From: Gammaproteobacteria bacterium
GTDB lineage: Bacteria; Pseudomonadota; Gammaproteobacteria; Xanthomonadales; SZUA-36
Reading direction: 5' to 3'
NCBI GenBank assembly: GCA_030431095.1
Contig: JAUIJU010000001.1
Span: 1 to 64,000, forward strand
Length of the DNA stretch: 64,000 nucleotides
Shown: positions 43,803 to 53,105 of the stretch, piece after piece
How positions within the stretch are numbered: the stretch's first letter is position 1
Layout: the number at the start of each line of letters is the position of its first letter
Notes under the pieces: model-generated
Told to the model about the DNA's origin: nothing
The model's database searches: none
The model's input: only the letters and a program-made list of their open reading frames with translations
Program-made: the position numbers and the translations under genes

Positions 43803-44525
43803 ATGAACCGCCTGTCAGCCCTTTGTCTCGTCATGACGTTCTGCCTGGCCGCGACCGCCGGAGCCGTTGAGCCCGCCGATGCCGGGGGGCAGCCGTTGTC
43901 GGACGAGGCGCGCGCCGCGGCTGAAGAGTCGCCACTCGAACTGGACGACCTGGAAGTGGTGTCCGAGGGCTTCGGCTTCGAACAGGAGTTCACCCTGCGC
44001 CTGCTGCGCCAGGCGCTGTACAAGCCCAAAAGTTTCAAGCAGGAACATCGTGACGAATGGGTGTGCTGGATCGACGAAGCCACCGGATCGCATTTCAATT
44101 ATCTCAACTGCGCGCGCAATGGAGACATCTGGGCGCTCGAGCGGCCAGGCGGCATGGGCGCGCCCACGGTACCGGCCGGTGGCTATGGCAAGATTCTTCG
44201 CAGCGAGCGACCCGTGAACCGGTACAAGCTGGAGCAGGCGCTCAAGCACCTGAACGGTCCCGAGGGGTTCGACCAGGAATTCCTGTCCATGGCCGTCAGT
44301 GGCGAGCGCCCCCCTCGGGACGTACCCAGCGACGAGGAACTGGACCAGTTTGCACGGGCCTACGAAGTTATCGGACGCCTGCAGTCACGCGGCGCCAGCG
44401 AACAGCGGCAGGTCAACGCCATCGAGGCCCAGGGCCTGAGCCTGGCGCGCTATAACCACATCGCCGAATTGACCCAGGTGTACCAGAGCATCGAAAACAG
44501 CGTGGCGGCGCGTCTCGATCATTGA
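43803..44525 (+). CDS. Secreted protein of unknown function
   Basis: 240 residues with a signal peptide (about 1-21, MNRLSALCLVMTFCLAATAGA). The mature part is acidic and helical, including VSEGFGFEQEFTLRLLRQAL. Two Cys (WVCWIDEATG, LNCARNGDIW) may pair. I do not recognise a family. The ATG at 43803 is chosen over an upstream in-frame ATG because TATACT stands six bases before it, fitting the leaderless pattern seen elsewhere in the window. It converges with the lipoprotein gene of the Mla-type operon. Confidence 0.7.
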   Translation: MNRLSALCLVMTFCLAATAGAVEPADAGGQPLSDEARAAAEESPLELDDLEVVSEGFGFEQEFTLRLLRQALYKPKSFKQEHRDEWVCWIDEATGSHFNYLNCARNGDIWALERPGGMGAPTVPAGGYGKILRSERPVNRYKLEQALKHLNGPEGFDQEFLSMAVSGERPPRDVPSDEELDQFARAYEVIGRLQSRGASEQRQVNAIEAQGLSLARYNHIAELTQVYQSIENSVAARLDH

Positions 44526-44528
44526 CGT

Positions 44529-45131
44529 TCAAGGCGCGGCCAGTTGCCCGCTGATTTCCTGCAGTCCGCGGTCCAGGCCCTGTTGGAAGGCGCTGACGAT
44601 GGCGTGCATGCGATTGGTCTCCACCGTGACCCGTTGCAGGGTGCTCACGGGAACCGTTGTTTCACCGCAGGCCTCGATACCCCGGATTTCAATCTCCACC
44701 GCACGGGTCACGCCCGCGGTGTCGATCCGGCCGTAAAAGCGCCGGACCTCCAGTTGCAGCAGGCACTCCGCCTGTCGTGCGTGCTCACCGGTGCGGACCG
44801 GAGAATTCACGGCGGATTCGAGGCTGCGCGCCACCAGTGAGCCGAGCAGTTCCGGCAAATGATCGGGCCAGCGGGCCCCGGAATAGCGGTTCAGCCTGGC
44901 CTGTTCATCGAGGTTCAGGATGCGGTCGGTGTCCAGTCCCGGAACCACGCTCAGCTGGACCACGAGATGGCCGGCGAAGTCCGGCGACGTCGCGCCCGAC
45001 AGGTCGACCGGATCCAGCCACCAATGGGACAATGGCGGCGCGTCGGATTGCAGCAGGCCGCCGCAGCCGGCCAGGCCACCGCAGCCCAGGGCCAGGAACA
45101 GCAACCAGCGACGTTTCAGACAAAAGCGCAT
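44529..45131 (-). CDS. ABC-type transport auxiliary lipoprotein (PqiC-like)
   Basis: 200 residues with a signal peptide and lipobox LAGC (Cys23). The mature region contains PPLSHWWLDPVDL, RLNRYSGARWPDHLPELLGSLVARSLE and a C-terminal beta/helix segment, the pattern of PqiC/YmbA-like lipoproteins found with MCE transporters. It is the last gene of a minus-strand operon (permease, ATPase, MCE protein, lipoprotein) and probably sits at the outer-membrane end of the lipid transport path. It starts four bases after the MCE gene. Confidence 0.85.
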   Translation of the reverse strand: MRFCLKRRWLLFLALGCGGLAGCGGLLQSDAPPLSHWWLDPVDLSGATSPDFAGHLVVQLSVVPGLDTDRILNLDEQARLNRYSGARWPDHLPELLGSLVARSLESAVNSPVRTGEHARQAECLLQLEVRRFYGRIDTAGVTRAVEIEIRGIEACGETTVPVSTLQRVTVETNRMHAIVSAFQQGLDRGLQEISGQLAAP

Positions 45132-45135
45132 GATG

Positions 45136-46068
45136 TCAGTCCTCCACCGTGATGGCGTCCTGGGCAGGGCGGTACAGGGCGCGCGAGGGCTCCTGGCGGA
45201 AATCCTCGATGAGTTTTTCCAGCTCCCGCATTGTGGCGCGGGCTTCGCCGACCAGCGCGGGAACCTGGCCCAGCCCGTCTCGGGCGAAGGCCTGCACGTC
45301 GCTGTCGCTGCGTTCCAGCCAGTCGTCCAGGCGTGCGGTCAGCTGGCGCAGCTCGACGGTGGCCTGTTCCAGGTTGGCGAAGGCCTCGTTGGCCACCGGT
45401 GCGGCGTCGCCGACCAGGTGTTCGATCCGTTCCGCTGCGCCGCGTATCTCCGCCAGCGTGGCCTCGAGGGAACCGGGCAAGGCGGCAATCTGCGCGTCCT
45501 GCGTCGCCAGGGCATCGGTCAGGGTGCGAAGGTTGTGCAGGGAGGCGCTGACCGCGGCGCGGTTGTCTTCGTGCAGCAGGTCATTGGCGTTGGCCAGCAA
45601 CTGGTCCATTTTGTCCAGGACGGCTGGCGCCGAGGACAGCAACGCGGAAAACCCGGTATCCCGGTACGGTATGACCGGCATGGCTTCGCCCGGTGGCGTA
45701 CGCAGCGGCTCGTGATCACCGGGCTCGGCGGAGAGGTTGATGACCGAAACGCCGGTGATACCCTGCGCCGCCAGCGTGGCCCAGGTGCCGCTGTCCACCG
45801 GGGTGGATTCGCGCACCCGGATCTCCACCTGTACGCGAGCCGGATTTCCGGGCACGATGGCCAGCCGGGTGACCTCCCCGACCTGCACGCCCATGAAGAA
45901 CACGGGGCCGCCCAGGGTGAGACCGCTGACGTCCGACTCGATCAGCACCCGGTAGCGCGAGGCAGACTCCGAGCCACGCTGGCCGGTGAACCACACGGCC
46001 AGCACGATGCCCAGGGCCAGCGCCGCGATCACGAACAATCCGACGGACAGGTTGCGATCAGCCGACAT
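45136..46068 (-). CDS. MCE-family lipid transport substrate-binding protein
   Basis: 310 residues from the ATG at 46066-46068. An N-terminal helix (about 8-28) anchors a MCE domain (about 38-118). Its signature is RYRVLIESDVSGLTLGGPVFFMGVQVGEV, followed by LAAQGITGVSVINLSAEPG. After a central region, a helical C-terminal part (about 155-300) could form a coiled-coil needle. It resembles MlaD but is longer, more like single-MCE PqiB/LetB relatives. It binds phospholipid in the periplasm. It overlaps the ATPase gene by 11 bp. Confidence 0.9.
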   Translation of the reverse strand: MSADRNLSVGLFVIAALALGIVLAVWFTGQRGSESASRYRVLIESDVSGLTLGGPVFFMGVQVGEVTRLAIVPGNPARVQVEIRVRESTPVDSGTWATLAAQGITGVSVINLSAEPGDHEPLRTPPGEAMPVIPYRDTGFSALLSSAPAVLDKMDQLLANANDLLHEDNRAAVSASLHNLRTLTDALATQDAQIAALPGSLEATLAEIRGAAERIEHLVGDAAPVANEAFANLEQATVELRQLTARLDDWLERSDSDVQAFARDGLGQVPALVGEARATMRELEKLIEDFRQEPSRALYRPAQDAITVED

Positions 46069-46837
46069 CGCCAGCCTCCTTTGCGCGCCAGGCGCGACGG
46101 GAGCGGGGGGCGCCGAAATACTCTCGAATCCAGGGGTGAGCGTCCGCCACGATCTCCTCGGCAGTACCGACCCGCACCTGCCGGTCGACCAGCACGGCGA
46201 TGCGGTCACAGGTGTTGAACAGGCTGTCCACGTCGTGGGTGATCATCAGGATGGTCAGGTCGAGGTTATCGTGGAGGTAGGTGATGAGTTCATCAAACTC
46301 GGTCGCGGCGATGGGGTCAAGGCCGGCCGTGGGTTCGTCCAGGAACAGGATACGCGGTTCCATGGCCAGCGCGCGGGCCAGGGAGACGCGTTTGCGCATG
46401 CCGCCCGACAGTTCGGAGGGATACTTGTCGGCCGCCGACAGCGACAGGCCCACCATGATGAGCTTCAGACTGGCCAGCTCATGCCGGGTCGATGCGGGCA
46501 TGTCCGAGTGCAGCGCGATGGGCAGCTCCACGTTCTCCTGTACGGTCAGGTTGGACAGCAGCGCACCGTTCTGAAACAGAACACCCCAGGCCGTGGTGGG
46601 TCCCGCTTCCCGGTAGTGAATGGACTGGCCCATGACGCGGATCTCGCCCTCGTTGAAGGGGTGCAGGCCCAGGATGCTGCGCATGAGCACCGATTTACCC
46701 GACCCGGAGCCGCCGACCAGGCCCAGGATCTCGTCGCGTTTCACCGACAGGTTCAGCCCTTCGTGCACCACGTGGGGCCCGAACCGGTTCACCAGGTTGC
46801 GGACCTCGATGATGGCGTCGACGACGGGCGCGTTCAA
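46058..46837 (-). CDS. Mla-type ABC transporter ATP-binding protein (MlaF-like)
   Basis: 259 residues: Walker A GGSGSGKSVL, Q-loop VLFQNGALLSN, signature ELSGGMRKR and Walker B ILFLDEPTAGLDP with ITHD. The SGGMRKR form and FQNGALLS are characteristic of MlaF rather than general exporters. It energises the MlaE-like permease encoded upstream, whose stop overlaps this start by 4 bp (46834-46837). Confidence 0.93.
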   Translation of the reverse strand: MNAPVVDAIIEVRNLVNRFGPHVVHEGLNLSVKRDEILGLVGGSGSGKSVLMRSILGLHPFNEGEIRVMGQSIHYREAGPTTAWGVLFQNGALLSNLTVQENVELPIALHSDMPASTRHELASLKLIMVGLSLSAADKYPSELSGGMRKRVSLARALAMEPRILFLDEPTAGLDPIAATEFDELITYLHDNLDLTILMITHDVDSLFNTCDRIAVLVDRQVRVGTAEEIVADAHPWIREYFGAPRSRRAWRAKEAGDVG

Positions 46838-47955
46838 AACCCGACCCTTGTGAAAATCGTGGTGAAGAAAGCGTCTGCGCAGATGATCAGCACGATGGAC
46901 AGCACCACGGCTTCGGTGGTCTTGCGGCCCAGTTCCTCGGCCGAGCGCTCAACCTGCATGCCGCGCAGTGTTCCCACTGCGGCGATCAGGAATGCGAAGA
47001 AGGGTGTCTTGATCAGGCCGGCCATGTAGTCGTTCATGTCGGTACTCGCCGCCACGCGCTCGACGAACTGCAGGGTGCTGATGTCCAGGTAGGCAATGGT
47101 GATCAGGGCGCCGCCGGCCAGGCCGGCCAGGTTGGCAAACAGGGTCAGGGCAGGAAGGGCGATGATCAGCGCCATGATGCGTGGCAACACCAGTTGCCGG
47201 GTGGGGTTGAGGCCCATGACCTGCATCGCGTCGACTTCCTCGTTGAGTTTCATGGTGCCCAGCGAGGCGGCGAAAGCGCTGCCGGAGCGTCCCGCCACCA
47301 TCACCGCCGCCAGCAGGGCGCCCATCTCGCGCACGACGGCGATGCTGACCATGTCCACCACGAACACCTGGGCGCCGAAACGCTCCAGTTGGCTGGCGCC
47401 CTGGTAAGCGAGCACGATGCCGATCAGGAAGGTGATCATCATGACCACCGGGATCGCCTGTACCCCGGCCTGGTGCACCTGGCGCAGGGTTTCGGCGATC
47501 ATCATGCGCGTGGGCAGCCGCAGGCCCTCGGACAGCCAGCGGGTGACCTGTCCGGTGTCCTCCACGCCCCGCGTGACCACTTCGCCGATGGCCTCGAGTC
47601 CGCGGCGCAGCGGATGGGTCGGTGTGCGCTGGTCGCGAAGCAGTGCATGTTCGCGGATGGCCGCGGCGTCGATGATGTGGCGCAGGAACTTGAAGTGCGC
47701 GGCGCGGAATCCCTCGAAATTCGAGGTCAACCCCACCTCGCTGAGCTGCTGGGCCCGGTCGACCAGCACCCAGGCGCCGGCGATATCGATTTCGCGCAGG
47801 CCGTCACAGAGGAATTCCACGTGCCGGTCGGCCCGGTCGCGCACCTCGGCGGAGGCCTCTTCCAGCGCCCGGACGTTTTCGAACAGCCAGTCTCCCCGAA
47901 CCCGCACGCGAAGGGCTTCCGGCGTGGATTCGATGCTGAGAAATGGGCTCGTCAT
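46834..47955 (-). CDS. MlaE-like permease with N-terminal STAS domain
   Basis: 373 residues from the ATG at 47953-47955 with a GGGGG stretch upstream. Residues about 1-95 form a STAS-like domain (ESTPEALRVRVRGDW, FLCDGLREIDIAGAWVLVD). In E. coli this component is the separate protein MlaB. The permease part has VVREMGALLAAVMVAGRSGSAFAA and EVDAMQVMGLNPTRQLVLPR, the MlaE signatures, with five to six helices. First gene of the lipid-transport operon, divergent from the RND pump. Confidence 0.92.
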   Translation of the reverse strand: MTSPFLSIESTPEALRVRVRGDWLFENVRALEEASAEVRDRADRHVEFLCDGLREIDIAGAWVLVDRAQQLSEVGLTSNFEGFRAAHFKFLRHIIDAAAIREHALLRDQRTPTHPLRRGLEAIGEVVTRGVEDTGQVTRWLSEGLRLPTRMMIAETLRQVHQAGVQAIPVVMMITFLIGIVLAYQGASQLERFGAQVFVVDMVSIAVVREMGALLAAVMVAGRSGSAFAASLGTMKLNEEVDAMQVMGLNPTRQLVLPRIMALIIALPALTLFANLAGLAGGALITIAYLDISTLQFVERVAASTDMNDYMAGLIKTPFFAFLIAAVGTLRGMQVERSAEELGRKTTEAVVLSIVLIICADAFFTTIFTRVGF

Positions 47956-48089
47956 GACCCCCGCCGACGGACCGCTGTGAGAGGAACGTCCATTTAAGCA
48001 CAAGGGTTTGTCCATGACACGATTCCCCCTAAGATGGTCGCCTGCGTCCCTCGGGGGGAGGGGCGCGCCCGATCCCGAGGAACCTTTCA

Positions 48090-49094
48090 TTGCGCGCCTT
48101 GAAGATACTGTTTCCGGCCCTGTCACTGCTGTGCGTCGCCCCGCCCGTTTCCAGCCAGGTTTTCGTGCGTACGGCGACGCTGGAGGCCGTCGTGGTGGAC
48201 CGTGTGCAACGGGCGCCGGCCGAAGTCGTGCCATTGAACGACAGCTCGCTGGCCGCCGAGGTCAATGCGGTGGTCAGCCAGGTGGCGGCGGACGTGGGGC
48301 AGGCCGTCGCGCAGGGTGAGCTCCTGCTGGCGCTGGACGACACGGATTTCCGCCTGCGGGTGCAGGCGGCCGATGCCGCGCTGACCTCGGCCCGGGCGCG
48401 CTTCGAGGAGGCCCATGCCAAGCTGGAGCGCGCCCGTCGCCTCGGCGCGGACAACTACGTCTCCGAGGATGAATTGCTGACACGGGAAACCGCGCTGGCC
48501 GTTGGTGAGGCCGACATTCACAGCGCCGAAGCCCAACTGGCCATCGCCCGGCGAGAGCTGGAGAAGTGCCGGGTGCTGGCGCCGTTTGACGGCGTCGTGC
48601 GCTCACGCAGCGCCCAACTGGGGGCCTACGTGACGGTGGGTAGCCCCCTGGTGCGCCTGACCCAGACTGACCGGATCGAGGTCGACGCCGAAGTGCCGGT
48701 CAACAGCGCCCTCGAACTGGAAAACGCCGTGGAAGCCTGGTTCGAATCCCGCGGCCGTAACTGGCCATTGCGCTTGCTTCGCTTGTCGCCGGTGGTCGAG
48801 GCCGAACGGCGTGCACGGTTGGCGCGCTTCGCCTTCCAGGGCGAGGCCGCGGCGGCGGGACAAAGCGGGCAGGTGGCATGGCGCGTGGCCGGTGGACTGC
48901 TGCCCGCGAACCTGCTGAGTCGTCGTGACGGCCGGCTGGGTGTGTTCCTGCTGGAGGACGGCCAGGCACGCTTCGTGCCATTGCCCGACGCTGAGGAGGG
49001 TCGCCCCGTGCCGGTGAGCCTGCCACCCGACAGCCAGGTCGTCGTGCAGGGACAGGACCGCCTGCAGGACGGCGATCCCGCCACCGCGCACTGA
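48090..49094 (+). CDS. RND efflux periplasmic adaptor (membrane fusion protein)
   Basis: 334 residues from a TTG at 48090, supported by GAGGAA seven bases upstream. A signal peptide (about 1-23, ending PPVSSQ) precedes the lipoyl/coiled-coil hairpin/lipoyl arrangement (EVNAVVSQVAADVGQAVAQG, coiled coil 96-155, LAPFDGVVRSRSAQLGAYV). A beta-barrel domain follows, and the C-terminal domain is short. It is a compact member of the family. It pairs with the RND pump gene, 6 bp downstream; no TolC-type channel is adjacent. Confidence 0.9.
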   Translation: MRALKILFPALSLLCVAPPVSSQVFVRTATLEAVVVDRVQRAPAEVVPLNDSSLAAEVNAVVSQVAADVGQAVAQGELLLALDDTDFRLRVQAADAALTSARARFEEAHAKLERARRLGADNYVSEDELLTRETALAVGEADIHSAEAQLAIARRELEKCRVLAPFDGVVRSRSAQLGAYVTVGSPLVRLTQTDRIEVDAEVPVNSALELENAVEAWFESRGRNWPLRLLRLSPVVEAERRARLARFAFQGEAAAAGQSGQVAWRVAGGLLPANLLSRRDGRLGVFLLEDGQARFVPLPDAEEGRPVPVSLPPDSQVVVQGQDRLQDGDPATAH

Positions 49095-49100
49095 TTCATC

Positions 49101-52100
49101 GTGTTCCGCAGCCTGCTCACCAACCATCCGCTGGTGAACATCCTTTTCGGGGTGGTGATGGCCATGGGCGCCCTGTCCTATTTTTCCATGCCGCGTGAGC
49201 AGGACCCCGAAATCAATTTCAACTGGGTGGTTGTGCGCACCCTGTTGCCGGGGGCCTCGGCAGAGGACGTCGAGCAACTGGTCACCGGTCCCCTCGAAGA
49301 CGGCATCCGCAACGTCCAGGACATTCGTTGGGTGGTCAGCACGACCCGTGAGAGTGCATCGAGCATCCTGGTCCGTTTTCGTGACCTGTCGCAGCGTGAA
49401 TTCGACAAGCGCATCAATGACATCCGCCGCGAAGTGCAGACCCGGGCCAATGACGAACTGCCGGACGAGGCCGATGACCCCTGGGTCCTGGAGGTGACCA
49501 CCTCCACCGGCTTTCCCACCGCCCTGGTGGTGGTCACGGGGCAAGCGGATGACGAGAACCTGCGCCGCCAGGCCCGCATCGTGCGCGAGGACCTTGAGCG
49601 GCTGGCCGGCGTGGACCAGATTATCGACATCGGTTTGCGCGAGCCGGAATTGCAGGTGCGGCTGCACCCGGAGGAACTCGCAGCCCGTGGACTGCTGGCC
49701 AGTGACATCGCCGACAACCTGGGCGCCGCGTTTCGCGACACCTTCGCCGGCAAGGTACGGGTCGCCGGAGATGAGTGGCTGGTCCGGGTGGAAGGCACCA
49801 CCGATGACCCGGAGGTGCTGGCCGGATTCCAGGTCGCGCCACGAGGGCGTCCTGAGGCTTTCGTGGCCCTGGAGGAGGTCGCCGCCATCGGCAGAGCACG
49901 CGCCGACGCCACGCAACTGGTGTCCTTCGAGGGCCATCCGGCCGCCGCCATGTCGGTCACCAAAATCCCCTACACCAACACCCTGGAACTGGTCGATCGC
50001 CTGAACGATTACATCGACGGGCGGAACGCCCAGCTCGAGGGCAGTGGTATTCGCCTGGTGCTGGCTGATGATCAGACCGTCGCCACCCGCGAGGCCATCG
50101 GCATCATGCAGAACAACGCCCTGCTCGGCCTGATGCTGGTGCTCGGGGTCTGCTGGGCTTTCCTGGGCCTGCGCATTGCCGTGATGGTCACGCTGGGGAT
50201 CGGATTTTCCATCGCCGGGACTTTGTGGGTGCTGCAATTTACCGGCAACACCCTGAACGTGTCGGTCTTGCTGGGGATCGTCATCGTGCTGGGCATGCTG
50301 GTGGACGACGCGGTGGTGGTGGTGGAGGCGATGTATTACCGGTTACAGCGCGGCATGGCGGCGATACCGGCGGCATTGGATGCGCTGCGAGAGGTCGCCC
50401 AGCCCGTGACCACCTCGGTCATGACCACGATGGCCGCATTCATGCCGCTGATGCTGCTGCCGGGTATCGTCGGGGACTTCATGTTCGTGATTCCCTTCGT
50501 GGTCACCGTGGGCCTGGCCGTGTCTCTGGTGGAGGCGTTCTGGATTTTGCCCAGTCACGTGATCTCGATGGGGCACGGCGAAGTGGACCCGGGCGGGGAA
50601 CGTAGCCTGCGCACGCGCTGGACACACCGCATCCGCATCCGCTACACACGCATGCTGTGCCACGTGATGCGGCGTCCCGTACGTTACATCGGCGCCGGCG
50701 CGCTGGCTTTCACCCTGGCCATCATCGCTGTGGGTGCGGGACTGATCCGAATGGAGTTTTTTGTGTTCGACCCGGTGCGCCTGTTCTACGTGAACCTGGA
50801 CATGCCGCCAGACGCGCCCATCGAGGAGACCCTGCGCCAGGGCGGGTTGGTGGAGCAGGAAGTGCGCAAGCATCTCGATCCTGGTGAAATTCGCGCCATC
50901 ACCGTGAACGCCGGCATCAAGTTCACCGACGAAGAGGCGTTGTACGGCGACCAGTACGCCCAGGTGCAGGTTTCGCTGGCGCCGGCCACACCGGACATGC
51001 GCAATGTGTACCAGGTGGTGGAGTCCATGGAGGACGCAGTACGCGCCGCGCCGGTGGACGGTGAAGTCAGTTTCATGGTCATCACCGGTGGACCGCCGGC
51101 GGCCAGCGACATCAGCGCCAAGGTGCGTTCCGACGACTTTGTGGAACTGCGCGCGGCCACAGATGCGGTCAAGGCCCTGGTGCAGGATCTGCCCGGTACG
51201 CGCAACGTGACCGACAACGACGTGCCCGGGCGCGCCGAGTTGGTGCTGGAACTGGACCAGCCGGCAGTACGCCGCGCAGGGCTGACACCGGGCGAAGTGG
51301 CGCGCGCCCTTCGCCTGCACCAGGACGGAGAAGTGGTGGCGTTTTTTCGCCACGAAGGTGAGAAGGTGGAGCTGCGTGTGATGGGCGCCGAACGCGAGCA
51401 GCAGGACGTGCACGCCGTGCTGCACGAGCCATTCGTGCTGGCGGACGGCACGACCACCACCTTTGGGGCGCTGGCCCGGGTGCGCACCGAGCGCGGCCGC
51501 GGCGCCATCCAGCATTACAACTACCGTCGCGCCCTGACCGTGGAAGCGGATATCGACCCCCTCATCACCGACACGGTGACCGTCAATCGCCAACTGGCGG
51601 AGCGCTGGGCCGAGATCCAGGGGCAGTTCCCCGGCGCCAACATCGACCAGTCCGGCGCCCTGGATGACATCCAGGAAAGCCTGGACGCCATGGCGGGCCT
51701 GTTCCTGCTGGGCCTGGGGCTGATCTACCTGATCATCGCAACGCAGTTTCGCAGCTATTTCCAGCCGTTGCTGATCCTGGCCACGGTGCCAATGGCATTC
51801 ACCGGCGTCGTGTTCGGCCTCTTGCTGACCGGCAATCCGCTGAGCCTGTACACCCTGTACGGTGTCATTGCGCTGACCGGCATCGCGGTGAACAGCGCCA
51901 TCGTACTGATCGATGCGGCCAATGCGCGCATCCGCGCCGGCATGCGGCCGCTTCACGCCACGGTCTACGCCGCGCGCCGCCGCGTGGTGCCGATCCTGAT
52001 GACCACCACCACGACCATCGCCGGACTGTTCTCACTGGCCGTGGGCCTTGGCGGAAAATCACTGGTGTGGGGACCGGTGGCGTCCTCCATCGTGGCCGGC

Positions 52101-52202
52101 CTGGGTGTGGCCAGCCTGCTGACGCTGTTCCTGGTGCCGACCCTGTACCGGGTTTTTCAGCGGGGTCATGGAGGGGCGGAGTTTCTCAAGGCGCATGGAT
52201 AG
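49101..52202 (+). CDS. RND efflux transporter, inner-membrane pump (AcrB superfamily)
   Basis: 1033 residues from a GTG. The N-terminus FRSLLTNHPLVNILFGVVMA is followed by MPREQDPEINFNWVVV, as in AcrB-like efflux pumps. Twelve helices are arranged in two halves, with GIVIVLGMLVDDAVVVVEAM containing the proton-relay Asp pair. The second half has a partner segment GIAVNSAIVLIDAANARIR. It exports hydrophobic compounds by proton antiport with the adaptor upstream. The local pattern (PREQDPE) is that of the uncharacterised drug-export branch rather than of CusA. Last gene of the pair; a long non-coding region follows. Confidence 0.93.
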   Translation: MFRSLLTNHPLVNILFGVVMAMGALSYFSMPREQDPEINFNWVVVRTLLPGASAEDVEQLVTGPLEDGIRNVQDIRWVVSTTRESASSILVRFRDLSQREFDKRINDIRREVQTRANDELPDEADDPWVLEVTTSTGFPTALVVVTGQADDENLRRQARIVREDLERLAGVDQIIDIGLREPELQVRLHPEELAARGLLASDIADNLGAAFRDTFAGKVRVAGDEWLVRVEGTTDDPEVLAGFQVAPRGRPEAFVALEEVAAIGRARADATQLVSFEGHPAAAMSVTKIPYTNTLELVDRLNDYIDGRNAQLEGSGIRLVLADDQTVATREAIGIMQNNALLGLMLVLGVCWAFLGLRIAVMVTLGIGFSIAGTLWVLQFTGNTLNVSVLLGIVIVLGMLVDDAVVVVEAMYYRLQRGMAAIPAALDALREVAQPVTTSVMTTMAAFMPLMLLPGIVGDFMFVIPFVVTVGLAVSLVEAFWILPSHVISMGHGEVDPGGERSLRTRWTHRIRIRYTRMLCHVMRRPVRYIGAGALAFTLAIIAVGAGLIRMEFFVFDPVRLFYVNLDMPPDAPIEETLRQGGLVEQEVRKHLDPGEIRAITVNAGIKFTDEEALYGDQYAQVQVSLAPATPDMRNVYQVVESMEDAVRAAPVDGEVSFMVITGGPPAASDISAKVRSDDFVELRAATDAVKALVQDLPGTRNVTDNDVPGRAELVLELDQPAVRRAGLTPGEVARALRLHQDGEVVAFFRHEGEKVELRVMGAEREQQDVHAVLHEPFVLADGTTTTFGALARVRTERGRGAIQHYNYRRALTVEADIDPLITDTVTVNRQLAERWAEIQGQFPGANIDQSGALDDIQESLDAMAGLFLLGLGLIYLIIATQFRSYFQPLLILATVPMAFTGVVFGLLLTGNPLSLYTLYGVIALTGIAVNSAIVLIDAANARIRAGMRPLHATVYAARRRVVPILMTTTTTIAGLFSLAVGLGGKSLVWGPVASSIVAGLGVASLLTLFLVPTLYRVFQRGHGGAEFLKAHG

Positions 52203-52271
52203 TGGAATGCGGGGCTGGGGTTGGGTCCGGGTCGGCTGGACGGTTCTGTTGACCGGGGTCGGCTGGAGCAC

Positions 52272-52456
52272 CCCGTTGCGGGATCGGGACGTTGGCCTTC
52301 GGCTTCCCTCGCTGCTCTCCGCTTGGTGGGTACGGCTCGCTTGCATGCGTTCCCGGGCTCTGGATTCATCACGAGGCTCGCCTCAGGCCGCTGAAGGCGG
52401 CCTGCCCCAGTCGCTCCGGTCGCTCGGCAACGACCCTTAAAAGATCCCGCAACGGG
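52272..52456 (+). repeat. Structured repeat module, left copy
   Basis: A 135-bp core (52294-52428) flanked by a perfect 14-bp inverted repeat, CCCGTTGCGGGATC at 52272-52285 and its reverse complement at 52443-52456. Inside the core an 8-bp stem, CAGGCCGC (52384-52391) with GCGGCCTG (52397-52404), closes a TGAAG loop. The core recurs inverted at 52946-53080 with about 6 differences in 135 positions. Confidence 0.8.
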
Positions 52457-52916
52457 ATGCCCCAGCCGCCCCCTGCATCGAGACCCTCCACCCCCACACA
52501 TTTTGTTGGGGTGCTTTCTTGTCACCCTTCCGGGCCTTGTCGGCTGGGAAGTGCGTTTAGCACCAGGGTGCCGCGCCACGTGGCCTCCATGGGTCGGCCC
52601 CTTCGAGTCGAACGGGCCGGCGTGCAGGCGGGTAAACCGGTGAAGACGGCTTTTGTCGTTAGGGCCAGCATGTTCCTGGCTCCGGCTCATCCGCTGGGCA
52701 GCCCGGCGCACTGTGCCGGACCCCGCAATCGAAGGGAGCCAAGAGAAGCTGCCGGCATTCTCGGCAACAGTTCACCCCTGCAGACCGCCTTTCCTTACGG
52801 CCCGGGAGCACGTTTCCTGCAAGCGGGTGATAGGTAAGACGCGGTGCCCCAAAAGAACTCCACCCAAAGAAAGCGATGACCGGGTCGGGTGCTCCGATGC
52901 AAGGGAACGGGTGGGT

Positions 52917-53105
52917 CCCCCTTGGGGCGGGCCATTAAGGAGAGAGCCGAGCGACCGGAGCGACTGGGGAAAGCCGCCTTCAGCGGCTTTAGGCGAGCCT
53001 CGTGATGAATCCCGAGCCCGGGAGCGCATGCAAGCGAGCCGTACCCACCAAGCGGAGAGCAGCGAGGGAAGCCGAAGGCCGAACGACAGGCCCGCCCCAA
53101 GGGGG
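52917..53105 (-). repeat. Structured repeat module, right copy (inverted)
   Basis: The inverted copy of the 135-bp core (52946-53080), flanked by a different perfect 17-bp inverted repeat, CCCCCTTGGGGCGGGCC at 52917-52933 and its reverse complement at 53089-53105 (18 bp if 52916 and 53106 are counted). The internal stem is AAAGCCGC (52970-52977) with GCGGCTTT (52983-52990). Relative to the left copy, both arms changed together and pairing is preserved. Confidence 0.8.
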
